From positions 124,001-188,000 of the forward strand of contig NZ_CP048810.1 of NCBI RefSeq assembly GCF_013347965.1: 64,000 nucleotides of DNA. Direction: 5' to 3'. This stretch comes from Pseudomonas bijieensis (GTDB lineage Bacteria > Pseudomonadota > Gammaproteobacteria > Pseudomonadales > Pseudomonadaceae). Positions within the stretch are counted from its first letter, which is position 1. Each line of letters starts with the position of its first letter. Position numbers and translations under genes: made by a program. Under the pieces are notes generated by a model, which did not search any database, was not told the origin of the DNA, and saw nothing but the letters and a program-made list of their open reading frames with translations. This document shows, piece by piece, positions 1 to 8,689 of this stretch.

Positions 1-958
1 CCGGATATTGGTGATTGCCGTTGAGTGTCTGGCCTGCCAGGTCCTGTGGGTCACGGCTGATCTGGCTCATGGAGCTCGAGCCGCGCAGGCGGTAACCGTC
101 CTTGCCTTGAACCTCCAGATCGACCACGCAGGCCCGCACATCATCGAGGCTGAAGCCCTCGTCAAACAGGCGAATGAACGGACCGATGGCGCAGGATGCA
201 TTGTTGTCCTTGGCCTTGCTCAGCAACAGCGCACTGCGACCTTCGAAATCCCGCAGATTGACGTCGTTACCCAGGCTGGCGCCGTGGATCTGGCCGCGGC
301 TGTTCACCGCCAGCACCACCTCCGGTTCCGGATTGTTCCATAGCGAGCCGGGATGAATGCCGATGCGGCTGCCGCTGCCGACGGCGGAGAGGACTGGGGC
401 CTTGGTGAAGATTTCCGCATCCGGGCCGATGCCGACTTCCAGGTACTGCGACCACATGCCCTGTTCGATGAGCCAGGCTTTCAGGCGCATGGCCTGCTCG
501 GAGCCCGGCACGATCGAGCGCAAGTTGTCGCCGATCACGCTGTGCACGGTGGCGCGCACGGCTTCGGCTTTTGCCGCGTCACCGCCGGCCTGTTCCTCGA
601 TCACTCGCTCGATCATGCTGGCGGCGAAGGTCACGCCGGCGGCCTTGATCACTTGCAGATCCAGAGGGGGCAAAAGCGACGGTTTGGATGGGTCGGTATC
701 GGGGCCGGTGTTGGCCAGCAGCGCCTCGACACTGGCGATGAAGGTGCCGGGTGTCTGTCTCACGGCGGCCAAGGGCGATTCTGTTTCCAGCAAATCACTC
801 AATGTCGCAAAACGATCCGACAGATCGAACACACCGTCGCTACGCAACGCAATGGGCGAAGGCCCGGCGATCCGGCCAGGCACCCAGGCGCGGCCAATCA
901 AGGTGCCGGCCACGCCATCGACGGGCAGGGTGTTCTCGGGAGTAAGCATCAGCGACAT
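1..958 (-). CDS. FAH-superfamily protein of the XylX type (partial, 3' end outside window)
   Basis: The 319 visible codons read as an N-terminal domain followed by a fumarylacetoacetate hydrolase fold, with the motif VGIGPDAEIFTK leading into the metal-binding core. Its overall shape resembles the roughly 390-residue COG3970 group, which includes Caulobacter XylX (2-keto-3-deoxy-pentonate dehydratase). I infer dehydration of a 2-keto-3-deoxy sugar acid. The start at 958 is preceded by a good AGGAAG ribosome site. It diverges from the LysR gene, and the rest of the locus (MFS, SDR, second FAH) also fits sugar-acid catabolism. In this family the next gene is often a 2-ketoglutarate-semialdehyde dehydrogenase, which would lie to the left of the window. 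The exact substrate cannot be read from the sequence. Confidence 0.8.
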   Translation of the reverse strand, partial: MSLMLTPENTLPVDGVAGTLIGRAWVPGRIAGPSPIALRSDGVFDLSDRFATLSDLLETESPLAAVRQTPGTFIASVEALLANTGPDTDPSKPSLLPPLDLQVIKAAGVTFAASMIERVIEEQAGGDAAKAEAVRATVHSVIGDNLRSIVPGSEQAMRLKAWLIEQGMWSQYLEVGIGPDAEIFTKAPVLSAVGSGSRIGIHPGSLWNNPEPEVVLAVNSRGQIHGASLGNDVNLRDFEGRSALLLSKAKDNNASCAIGPFIRLFDEGFSLDDVRACVVDLEVQGKDGYRLRGSSSMSQISRDPQDLAGQTLNGNHQYP

Positions 959-1036
959 GGGCAGTCTTCCTGGTTCGTAAAGCTTTCAAGCTAGGGCGCG
1001 CTGTTGATGAACTCCAATGAGATATATTCAGTATCT

Positions 1037-1053
1037 GATAACGTCCGGTTATT
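1037..1053. promoter_or_regulatory. Candidate LysR operator (copy 1)
   Basis: GATAACG-TCC-GGTTATT, an imperfect inverted repeat 20 bp before the LysR start and in the divergent gap to the FAH gene. It shares the core GATAAC-N5-GTTAT with the copy at 2164-2180 in front of the MFS operon. Sharing the same palindrome in both promoter regions suggests autoregulation and co-regulation by the LysR protein; this is inference. Confidence 0.5.
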
Positions 1054-1072
1054 GCATCGTCGAGGATTGCCC

Positions 1073-2023
1073 ATGTCCGACCTGTCTTTCTCCAGCTTCT
1101 GCGGCTGGCTCAAATTCCGCCATCTGCTGCTGATCGATACCTTGGGGCGCACCTGCAACATGCATTTGGCGGCCGAGCAGATGAACCTCAGCCAGCCGGC
1201 CGTGAGCAAGATGCTCAAGGAAATCGAAAGCCTGCTCGGCTTCGCTCTGTTCGAACGTCGCCCCCGAAGCATGCCGCCCACCGCGTTGGGTGAACATGTG
1301 CTGCGTTACGCGCAGATCGCCTTGAACGACGCACGTTCGTTCGTCGAACAAATCAGCAGCCTGCGCGAAGGCGGCCATGGTTACCTGAAGGTCGGCGGTA
1401 TCTTTGCCGCGACGGCGGTGGCCTTGCCCGAGGCGATCTTGCAGATCAAGCAACGCTGGCCCTTGCTGTCTATCGAGGTGGTGGAGCAGACCAGCAACCA
1501 TTTGATGAAGATGCTTGAGGAGAAAAAGCTCGATCTGGCGGTGGCTCGGTTTACCGAGCAAAGCCAGCAACAGCGCTACGATTTCCAGCCCTTGGCTCCG
1601 GAACCGTTCTGCATCGTGGTCAATGACCGTCATCCGCTGGCGAACGCCGGGCCGACGTCCCTGCAGCAACTGGTGGACCTGCCGTGGATCCTCTACCCGG
1701 TCGGCACGCCGATCCGCGCTCGCATGGAACTGGCCTTTGCCGAGGCCGGGGTTGCGATGCCGCGCAACACCATCGATACCATTTCCATGCAGACCTTCCT
1801 CCAGGTGCTGCAACGCGGGCCCATGATCGGCATGCTGCCCAACGCCATGGTCGATCCGCTGCTCGAAAGCGGCCAGCTCAAGACCCTCGACACCCCCTTG
1901 CACCTGGTACCACAGGACTACGGCATCCTCACGCGAAAGGATGAGCCGCTGGTAGGCGCGGCACTGGAGTTCGCCGAGATCCTCAAGGACAACGCCCGCT
2001 TGGCCGCCATGCAGCCTGCTTAA
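1073..2023 (+). CDS. LysR-family transcriptional regulator
   Basis: A 316-residue protein of normal LysR length. The N-terminal winged helix-turn-helix is clear ([20 protein letters not shown]), followed by a LysR substrate-binding domain from about residue 95 to the end. The reading frame extends upstream to 1004, but the ATG at 1073 has GAGGA six bases before it and gives the usual LysR N-terminus, so I use it. It sits between the divergent XylX-like gene and the MFS-SDR-FAH operon. It resembles the sugar-responsive GbpR-like branch of the family. I infer that it controls both flanking transcription units, because the same GATAAC palindrome occurs before its own gene and before the MFS gene. 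The ligand is unknown and is probably a sugar acid or its keto-deoxy derivative. Confidence 0.9.
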   Translation: MSDLSFSSFCGWLKFRHLLLIDTLGRTCNMHLAAEQMNLSQPAVSKMLKEIESLLGFALFERRPRSMPPTALGEHVLRYAQIALNDARSFVEQISSLREGGHGYLKVGGIFAATAVALPEAILQIKQRWPLLSIEVVEQTSNHLMKMLEEKKLDLAVARFTEQSQQQRYDFQPLAPEPFCIVVNDRHPLANAGPTSLQQLVDLPWILYPVGTPIRARMELAFAEAGVAMPRNTIDTISMQTFLQVLQRGPMIGMLPNAMVDPLLESGQLKTLDTPLHLVPQDYGILTRKDEPLVGAALEFAEILKDNARLAAMQPA

Positions 2024-2034
2024 GGACAAGATGA

Positions 2035-2126
2035 GTCTGTGGGAGCAAGGCTTGCCCGCGATGCAGGCGCCTCGTTTCCCCTCAGACCGCGTCGTCTTCA
2101 TCGCGGGCAAGCCTTGCTCCCACAGA
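2035..2126. repeat. REP-type inverted repeat, perfect 28-bp arms
   Basis: Arms 2035-2062 and 2099-2126 are exact reverse complements separated by 36 bases. The core is the GTGGGAGC...GCTTGCCCGCGATG type typical of Pseudomonas REP pairs. It lies directly after the LysR stop codon and could form a strong transcript-ending hairpin. Related copies occur near 5.4 and 49.3 kb. Confidence 0.85.
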
Positions 2127-2163
2127 TGACTCGCTACAGGTTCCATGAACTTGAGGGTTAGTT

Positions 2164-2180
2164 GATAACGCCTCGTTATC
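2164..2180. promoter_or_regulatory. Candidate LysR operator (copy 2)
   Basis: GATAACG-CCT-CGTTATC is a perfect 7-3-7 inverted repeat about 120 bp upstream of the MFS start. It matches the palindrome at 1037-1053, so it is the best candidate for the LysR binding site that controls the transport and catabolism operon. Confidence 0.55.
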
Positions 2181-2297
2181 GACTAATCCAAAAATGCCAT
2201 TGGGAAAGAATCGATTCCCGACAGTAGAGTCCTCGTTCAATCGCCGGATGATTCGCTCATTCGACGTGACCCAATAAAAACAATCAGGGGTTACCTC

Positions 2298-3680
2298 ATG
2301 CAAACCATCTCCGAGCAGTTGCCCGCCCAGGCGCAAGCTGGCGAGCTCGATTTTGAAGACCGGACCTACCGCAAGGTCATCTGGCGGATCCTGCCCGTGT
2401 TGCTGTTGTGCTACATGGCGGCGTACCTCGATCGGGTGAACATCGGGTTCGCCAAGCTCGACATGCTCAACGAGCTGCAATTCAGCAACACCATCTATGC
2501 CTTGGGCGCCAGTATGTTCTTCTGGGGCTATTTCCTTTTCGAGGTCCCCAGCAACCTGTTGCTGCATCGCTTCGGCGCACGGTTCTGGATCGCCCGGATC
2601 ATGCTCAGTTGGGCGGTGATCTCCATGGCCGTGGCCTACACCGTGCCGCTGGCGGCTTTCTTTCACATCGAATCGAGCACGATGTTCTACGTGCTGCGCT
2701 TCCTGTTGGGGATCTGCGAAGCGGGCTTTTTCCCCGGCGTGATTCTCTACCTCAACTACTGGTTTCCAACCCATCGGCAGAGCCGGGTGATGTCCGGGTT
2801 CCTGTTGGCGTTGCCAGTGAGCCTGACCCTGGGCGGCATCCTCTCCGGTTGGCTGATGAATAGCATGCAAGGGGTGCATGGCCTGTCCGGCTGGCAATGG
2901 ATGCTGCTCATCGAAGGCATTCCGTCGATCATCATGGCGTTCGTGGTGATCGTCTGCCTGGCCGACAACATCGACAAAGCCAAATGGCTGAGCGTCGCGG
3001 AAAAAGCCTTGCTCAAGGCCAATCTGCAAACCGACAACCAGGGCAAGGCCACTCGTTTGAGCGAAGTGTTCTTCAACCCTCGGGTGTGGTTGTTGGTGTT
3101 GATCCTGCTGACCTTCAACACCGGCTTTTATGGCCTGGCGTTCTGGATGCCGTCGATCATCAAGAGCACCGGCATTACCAACAGTTTGCACATCGGTTTG
3201 TTGACCGCCATTCCTTACTCGGTGGCGGTGGTGGCGATGCTGCTCAACGCCCGGCACTCCAATCGCACTGGTGAGCGGCGCCTGCACGCGGCGATTCCGG
3301 CCTTCATTGGCGGTGCCGGCCTGATCCTCAGTGCCTTCTTCGCTGACAACCTGGTGTTGTCCGTGCTCTTTCTCAGCGTCTCCGCTTCCGGAATCCTCAG
3401 CCTGATGCCGATTTTCTGGACTCTGCCGGGGACCGTGCTGTCGGGCGTCGCCGCCGCAGCCGGGATTGGCATGATCAACGCCATCGGCAACCTGTCGGGC
3501 TTCACCGGTTCGATGATCACTGCGGTGGCGGAAACCCTGACGGGCAATATCAACAACGGCACCTATGTACTGGCCCTGTGTCTGTTGGTCAGTGGCGGGC
3601 TGATCCTGGCCATTCCCGCCTCGATGCTCGGCAGGACACCCAAGAGCGCCGCCACGGCAGCGCAACTGGAGGCTGCATGA
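2298..3680 (+). CDS. MFS transporter, anion:cation symporter (ACS) type
   Basis: A 460-residue inner-membrane protein with about 12 hydrophobic segments and a cytoplasmic N-terminus. The ACS-like signature AYLDRVNIGFAKLDM follows the first membrane segment, as in tartrate, phthalate and sugar-acid permeases. It is preceded by AGGGG and is the first gene of a three-gene operon. Its stop overlaps the SDR start (ATGA), so the two are translationally coupled. With a sugar-acid SDR and an FAH hydrolase downstream, I infer uptake of an aldonate-like acid. The specific substrate is not readable from sequence. Confidence 0.88.
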   Translation: MQTISEQLPAQAQAGELDFEDRTYRKVIWRILPVLLLCYMAAYLDRVNIGFAKLDMLNELQFSNTIYALGASMFFWGYFLFEVPSNLLLHRFGARFWIARIMLSWAVISMAVAYTVPLAAFFHIESSTMFYVLRFLLGICEAGFFPGVILYLNYWFPTHRQSRVMSGFLLALPVSLTLGGILSGWLMNSMQGVHGLSGWQWMLLIEGIPSIIMAFVVIVCLADNIDKAKWLSVAEKALLKANLQTDNQGKATRLSEVFFNPRVWLLVLILLTFNTGFYGLAFWMPSIIKSTGITNSLHIGLLTAIPYSVAVVAMLLNARHSNRTGERRLHAAIPAFIGGAGLILSAFFADNLVLSVLFLSVSASGILSLMPIFWTLPGTVLSGVAAAAGIGMINAIGNLSGFTGSMITAVAETLTGNINNGTYVLALCLLVSGGLILAIPASMLGRTPKSAATAAQLEAA

Positions 3681-4417
3681 GCCTACACAACAAGCGCGTA
3701 CTGGTGACGGCCGCGGGGCAGGGCATTGGCCTGGCCAGCGCCGTGGCCTTCGCCCGGGCCGGTGCCGAGGTGTTCGCCACTGACATCGATATCCGTGCTC
3801 TGACGGGGATCGAAGGGATCACCGCCATGCCCCTGGACGTCACGTCGCCCGCGGCCATCAGCGCCGCCTGCGAACGCATCGGCGGGCTCGATGTGCTGTT
3901 CAACTGCGCAGGCTTCGTGCACAGCGGCAATATCCTGGAGTGCGATGAAGTGGCCTGGGCGCGTTCGATGGACCTCAATGTCACGGCCATGTATCGCATG
4001 ATCCGTGCGTTCCTGCCGGGCATGCTGGCCCGTGGTGGCGGCTCGATCATCAACATGTCGTCGGTGGCTTCCAGCATCAAAGGCGTGCCCAATCGCTTCG
4101 CCTATGCGACCAGCAAGGCGGCGGTGGTGGGCCTGACCAAATCCATCGCCATCGACTTCGTCAGCCAGGGCATCCGTTGCAACGCGATATGCCCGGGCAC
4201 CGTGGATTCGCCTTCGCTGCGCCAGCGCATCGCCGACCAGGCCGCGCGGCAGGGTGTCGATGAAGCAGAGGTCTACCGGCAATTCCTCGACCGTCAGCCC
4301 ATGGGGCGCATCGGCAGTACTGAAGAGATCGCGCAGTTGGCGGTGTACCTGGGCAGCGATGCGTCTGCCTACACTACAGGGGCGGTACACGTGATCGATG
4401 GCGGCATGAGCCTCTGA
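3677..4417 (+). CDS. SDR dehydrogenase, probable 2-keto-3-deoxy sugar-acid dehydrogenase
   Basis: A 246-residue classical short-chain dehydrogenase. The cofactor motif TAAGQGIG is at residues 11-18, with N101, a catalytic Ser at 128-129, Y143 and K147 (YATSK), and the Asp in ATDID favours NAD. The start at 3677 overlaps the upstream stop by four bases. Paired with the FAH hydrolase that follows, it resembles the LRA5/LRA6 arrangement of the diketo-hydrolase branch of L-rhamnose or L-fucose breakdown, where the SDR oxidises the C4 hydroxyl of 2-keto-3-deoxy-L-rhamnonate or fuconate. That assignment rests on pairing and family resemblance, so the sugar is uncertain. Confidence 0.82.
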   Translation: MSLHNKRVLVTAAGQGIGLASAVAFARAGAEVFATDIDIRALTGIEGITAMPLDVTSPAAISAACERIGGLDVLFNCAGFVHSGNILECDEVAWARSMDLNVTAMYRMIRAFLPGMLARGGGSIINMSSVASSIKGVPNRFAYATSKAAVVGLTKSIAIDFVSQGIRCNAICPGTVDSPSLRQRIADQAARQGVDEAEVYRQFLDRQPMGRIGSTEEIAQLAVYLGSDASAYTTGAVHVIDGGMSL

Positions 4418-4442
4418 ATTTTCAATTGAGCAGGAGCACTTC

Positions 4443-5291
4443 ATGAAACTGTTGCGTTACGGCGAAAAAGGTTCGGAAAAACCTGGGTTGTTGGATGATG
4501 ACAATCAAATCCGCGACCTCTCGGGCCACGTGCCGGACATCGCCGGTCAGGCCCTCGGCCCGGACAGCCTGGCCGCGCTCGCCGCCCTCGACCCGCGCAG
4601 CCTGCCGCTCGTTGCCGGTCAGCCTCGGATCGGTGCCTGCGTCGGCCAGGTCGGCAAATTTATCTGCATCGGCCTGAACTACGCCGACCATGCGGCCGAG
4701 TCGAATATGGAGGTGCCGAAAGAACCGATCATCTTCAACAAGTGGACCAGTGCCATCTGCGGGCCGAACGACGACATCCAGGTCCCCCGCGGCTCGCTCA
4801 AGACCGACTGGGAAGTCGAGCTGGGCGTGGTCATCGGTAAAGGCGGGCGCTACATCGACGAAGCGAACGCCATGGAGCATGTCGCCGGCTACTGCGTCAT
4901 CAACGATGTGTCTGAACGCGAGTGGCAGCTGGAGCGCGGCGGTACCTGGGACAAGGGCAAGGGCTTCGACACCTTCGGCCCCCTTGGGCCCTGGCTGGTG
5001 ACCCGGGACGAAATCTTCGACCCGCATACGCTGGATCTGTGGCTGGAGGTCGACGGACACCGCTACCAGAACGGCAATACCCGAACGCTGATCTTCAGCG
5101 TGCCGCAATTGATTGCCTACCTGAGCCGGTGCATGAGCCTGCAACCGGGGGATGTGATCTCCACCGGCACACCGCCTGGCGTCGGCTTGGGTATCAAGCC
5201 CAACCCGGTATTCCTGCGGCCGGGCCAGACCATTCGCCTGGGGATCGAGGGCTTGGGCGAACAGCGCCAAGTCACGGTGCAGGCGGACTGA
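4443..5291 (+). CDS. FAH-family hydrolase, probable 2,4-diketo-3-deoxy sugar-acid hydrolase
   Basis: A 282-residue protein with the FAH core: FICIGLNYADHAAE near residue 75, then the metal ligands in DWEVELGVVIG, and STGTPPGVG near the C-terminus. Start is an ATG after AGGAG. Such proteins are often auto-annotated as ureidoglycolate lyase, but next to an SDR and an ACS transporter the LRA6-type hydrolase is more likely. That enzyme splits a 2,4-diketo-3-deoxy acid into pyruvate and lactate (L-rhamnonate series) or an equivalent product. It is the last gene of the operon and is followed by REP repeats. Confidence 0.82.
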   Translation: MKLLRYGEKGSEKPGLLDDDNQIRDLSGHVPDIAGQALGPDSLAALAALDPRSLPLVAGQPRIGACVGQVGKFICIGLNYADHAAESNMEVPKEPIIFNKWTSAICGPNDDIQVPRGSLKTDWEVELGVVIGKGGRYIDEANAMEHVAGYCVINDVSEREWQLERGGTWDKGKGFDTFGPLGPWLVTRDEIFDPHTLDLWLEVDGHRYQNGNTRTLIFSVPQLIAYLSRCMSLQPGDVISTGTPPGVGLGIKPNPVFLRPGQTIRLGIEGLGEQRQVTVQAD

Positions 5292-5311
5292 TCGCTGGGC
5301 TCGCTGCCATC

Positions 5312-5545
5312 TTCGTGAGCCTGCTCGCTCCCACAGGGGCCTGTGGGGCAGATGAATTCTGTGCCTGTCGAAGATCAAACTGTGGGAGCGAGCCTGCTCG
5401 CGATGGCGGTGGGGCTGCTTGCATCCACACTGAATGTGCCGCCGCCATCGCGAGCAAGCTTTGCTCCCACAGATCTGACAGGTGTACGACCAGGAGAGCC
5501 AGGTCGGCTGCCAGGCCGCCATCGCGAGCCAGCTCCCACAATGGG
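5312..5545. repeat. Cluster of REP-type palindromes
   Basis: This fills the 299-bp gap between two convergent genes. It holds four related elements: a half-element at about 5312-5336, an inverted pair with arms 5380-5409 and 5441-5472, and a degenerate copy at about 5517-5541. All share the GTGGGAGC / GCTCCCAC core. I see no gene or promoter here. Its position between converging operons suggests a role in transcript ends or a passive repeat site. Confidence 0.8.
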
Positions 5546-5590
5546 AACGGAGTACGACCGGGAAAACCAGGCCGGCTATAAGGCCTAGCC

Positions 5591-8500
5591 TCACTTTGCA
5601 CCAACACGCCTGACACGCTTCATCACCACCACAAAAAACACCGGCACGAACACCACCGCCAGCGTGGCGCTGATCATCCCGCCGATGACCCCGGTACCGA
5701 TGGCCTGTTGGCTCGCCGAGCTGGCACCGGTGGCAATCGCCAGCGGTACCACCCCAAGGATGAACGCCAAGGAGGTCATGATGATCGGCCGCAAGCGCAG
5801 GCGTGCGGCCTGGAGTGTGGCATCGATCAGGTCGTGGCCTTCGTCGTACAGGCTCTTGGCGAACTCGATGATCAGGATCGCGTTCTTTGCCGACAGGCCG
5901 ATGATGGTGATCAGCCCGATCTTGAAGAACACATCGTTGGGCATGCCGCGCAACGACACGGCCAATACCGCGCCGAGCACACCCAGCGGCACCACCAGCA
6001 ACACCGAGGTCGGGATCGACCAGCTCTCGTACAACGCCGCCAGGCACAGGAACACCACCAGCAGCGACAGGCCCAACAGGATGGGCGCCTGGCTACCGGA
6101 CAAGCGTTCCTGCAAGGATAACCCGGTCCATTCCTGGCCCAGGCCTGTCGGCCCCAGGGCCACCAGTCGTTCGATTTCGGCCATGGCTTGCCCGGTGCTA
6201 TAACCCGGTGCCGGTTCGCCGGAAATACTCACCGCCGGATAGCCGTTGTAGCGGGTCAATTGCGCCGGCCCCTGGGTCCAGCGGGCTTGGACGAATGCGG
6301 ACAGAGGGACCATCTTCCCGCTGTTGTTGCGCACATGAATCTTCAGCAAGTCCTCGACCTGGCTGCGCTGGTCGCCCTCGGCCTGGACCACCACCCGCTG
6401 CATGCGCCCCTGGTTGGGGAAGTCGTTGATGTAGGCCGAACCCACTGCCGTGGACAACACACTGCCGACGTCGGCGAAGGAAATGCCCAGGGCATTGGCC
6501 TGCTTGCGGTCGACCTCCAATTGCACCTGCGGTGCTTCGGCCAGGGCGCTTTCGCGCACATTCATCAGCATCGGGCTTTTTTCGGCGGCGGCAAGCAATT
6601 CGCTGCGGGCCTGCATCAACGTCGCATGGCCGAGGCCACCACGGTCCTGCAGACGGAACTCGAAACCGCTGGAGGTGCCCAGGCCGTCTACCGGCGGCGG
6701 CAGTACCGAGAACGCCATGGCGTCCTTGATTTGGCTCAGCGCCAGGTTGGCGCGCTCGGCGATGGACGCCGCCGAATCATCGGCGCCGCGTTGCGACCAG
6801 TCCTTGAGGGTGGTGAAGGCCAGGGCCGCATTCTGCCCGCTGCCGGAAAAGCTGAAACCGAGAATGATCGTGCTGTCGCCAACCCCCGGTTCGCCGGCGT
6901 TGTGGGCTTCGATCTGCTCCACCACCTGCACCGTCCGGTTTTTGCTGGCACCCGGTGGCAGCTGAATGTCGGTGATGGTGTAGCCCTGATCTTCCACGGG
7001 CAGGAACGAGGAGGGCAGGCGACTGAACAGCAGGCCCATGCCTACCAGCAACACGCCGTAGATCAGCAGATAACGGCCGCTGCGTTTCAACGCATAGGCC
7101 ACCCAACCCTGGTAGCGGTCGCCGAATCGTTCGAAGCCACGGTTGAACCAGCCGAAGAAGCCGCCCTGGCTGTGGTGATCGCCCTTGGCGACAGGCTTGA
7201 GCAAGGTCGCGCAGAGCGCGGGGGTCAAGGTCAAGGCGAGGAAGGCCGAGAACAGGATCGACGTCGCCATCGACAGCGAGAACTGCCGGTAGATCACCCC
7301 CACCGAACCCTGCATGAAGGCCATCGGAATGAATACCGCCACCAGCACCAGGGTGATGCCGATGATCGCGCCGGTGATCTGCCCCATGGCCTTGCGCGTG
7401 GCCTCTTTGGGCGACAGCCCTTCCTGAGCCATGATCCGCTCGACGTTCTCCACCACCACGATGGCATCGTCCACCAGGATGCCGATGGCCAGTACCATGC
7501 CGAACATGGTCAGCACGTTGATCGAGAACCCCAGCGCGAGCATCGTGGCGAAGGTGCCCATCAGCGCCACCGGCACCACCAGGGTCGGGATCAGGGTGTA
7601 GCGGATGTTCTGCAGGAACAGGAACATCACGGCGAACACCAGCAACATTGCCTCGCCAAGGGTGTAGATCACCTTGGTGATCGAGACCTTGACGAACGGC
7701 GACGTGTCGTAGGGAATCTTGTATTCCACACCGGCCGGGAAGTAGCGCGACAGCTCATCCATCTTGTTGCGCACCAGGGTCGCGGTGTTCAAGGCATTGG
7801 CGCCCGGCGACAGTTGCACCGCCACGGCGGTGGAGGGCTTGCCGTTCAGGCGCGTGGAAAACTGGTATTCCTGGCTGCCGATTTCCACCCGGGCTACGTC
7901 GGCGATGCGCACCGTCGAGCCATCGGGGTTGGCCTTGAGCACAATGTCGGCAAACTCTTGCGGCGTGTTGAGCTGGCCTTTGACGACGATGGTCGCGGTA
8001 ATTTCCTGGGTGCTGCGGCTCGGCAAATCCCCCAGGCTACCGGCCGACACCTGGGCGTTCTGCGCCACGATGGCGGCATTGACGTCAGCCGGGGTCAGGT
8101 TGAAGCCCACCAGTTTCTGCGGGTCGATCCAGATCCGCATGGCGCGCTCAGCCCCATACAACTGGGCCTTGCCGACACCGTCCAGGCGCTTGATCTCGTT
8201 CATCACGTTGCGCGCCAGGTAGTCGCTGAGGGCCACGTCGTCGAGCTTGCCGTCGCTGGAGGTGAGGGTGATCAGCAGCAGGAAGCCGGCGGAGACTTTG
8301 TCCACTTGCAAGCCCTGCTGTGTGACCGCTTGCGGCAGGCGCGACTCCACCGCCTTGAGGCGGTTCTGCACGTCGACCTGGGCCAGTTCCGGGTTGGTGC
8401 CTGGTTGGAAGGTCGCGGTGATGGTGGCGCTGCCCAGGCTGCTCTGGGACTCGAAATACAGTAGGTTGTCGGTGCCGTTGAGCTCCTCCTCGATCAGGCT

Positions 8501-8686
8501 GACCACGCTTTCGTCCACGGTTTGCGCCGAAGCGCCTGGGTAGACGGTGTAGATCTCGATTTGTGGCGGCGCCACGACCGGGTATTGCGCCACCGGCAGT
8601 TGTGGAATGGCCAAGATACCGGCCAACAGAATGAACAACGCGACGACCCAGGCGAATACCGGACGGTCGATGAAAAACTGCGGCAT
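5591..8686 (-). CDS. RND multidrug efflux permease (HAE-1 family, MexD-like)
   Basis: A full-length 1031-residue RND pump with two repeated halves. TM1 starts FFIDRPVFAWVVALF. The proton-relay aspartates are in GILVDDAIVVVEN near residue 405, and the matching Lys is in GLSAKNAILIIEFAK in the second half. The periplasmic loops carry the usual HAE-1 pore and docking features. It resembles MexD more than MexB in its N-terminal half. It lies three bases after the adaptor gene and is clearly co-transcribed with it. No outer-membrane channel gene follows, so it probably borrows an OprM/TolC-type channel from elsewhere. Substrates are likely amphiphilic drugs or plant compounds, by family only. Confidence 0.93.
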   Translation of the reverse strand: MPQFFIDRPVFAWVVALFILLAGILAIPQLPVAQYPVVAPPQIEIYTVYPGASAQTVDESVVSLIEEELNGTDNLLYFESQSSLGSATITATFQPGTNPELAQVDVQNRLKAVESRLPQAVTQQGLQVDKVSAGFLLLITLTSSDGKLDDVALSDYLARNVMNEIKRLDGVGKAQLYGAERAMRIWIDPQKLVGFNLTPADVNAAIVAQNAQVSAGSLGDLPSRSTQEITATIVVKGQLNTPQEFADIVLKANPDGSTVRIADVARVEIGSQEYQFSTRLNGKPSTAVAVQLSPGANALNTATLVRNKMDELSRYFPAGVEYKIPYDTSPFVKVSITKVIYTLGEAMLLVFAVMFLFLQNIRYTLIPTLVVPVALMGTFATMLALGFSINVLTMFGMVLAIGILVDDAIVVVENVERIMAQEGLSPKEATRKAMGQITGAIIGITLVLVAVFIPMAFMQGSVGVIYRQFSLSMATSILFSAFLALTLTPALCATLLKPVAKGDHHSQGGFFGWFNRGFERFGDRYQGWVAYALKRSGRYLLIYGVLLVGMGLLFSRLPSSFLPVEDQGYTITDIQLPPGASKNRTVQVVEQIEAHNAGEPGVGDSTIILGFSFSGSGQNAALAFTTLKDWSQRGADDSAASIAERANLALSQIKDAMAFSVLPPPVDGLGTSSGFEFRLQDRGGLGHATLMQARSELLAAAEKSPMLMNVRESALAEAPQVQLEVDRKQANALGISFADVGSVLSTAVGSAYINDFPNQGRMQRVVVQAEGDQRSQVEDLLKIHVRNNSGKMVPLSAFVQARWTQGPAQLTRYNGYPAVSISGEPAPGYSTGQAMAEIERLVALGPTGLGQEWTGLSLQERLSGSQAPILLGLSLLVVFLCLAALYESWSIPTSVLLVVPLGVLGAVLAVSLRGMPNDVFFKIGLITIIGLSAKNAILIIEFAKSLYDEGHDLIDATLQAARLRLRPIIMTSLAFILGVVPLAIATGASSASQQAIGTGVIGGMISATLAVVFVPVFFVVVMKRVRRVGAK

Positions 8687-8689
8687 GGC

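Noticed and set aside
2082..3665. A 527-residue minus-strand frame over the MFS gene
   Set aside because: The opposite strand encodes a clear 12-helix transporter; the frame is low-complexity His/Gln/Asp-rich shadow.
6188..8464. A 758-residue open frame on the plus strand opposite the RND pump
   Set aside because: It is the antisense shadow of a full-length RND gene, with His/Gln/Arg-rich composition and no recognisable domain.
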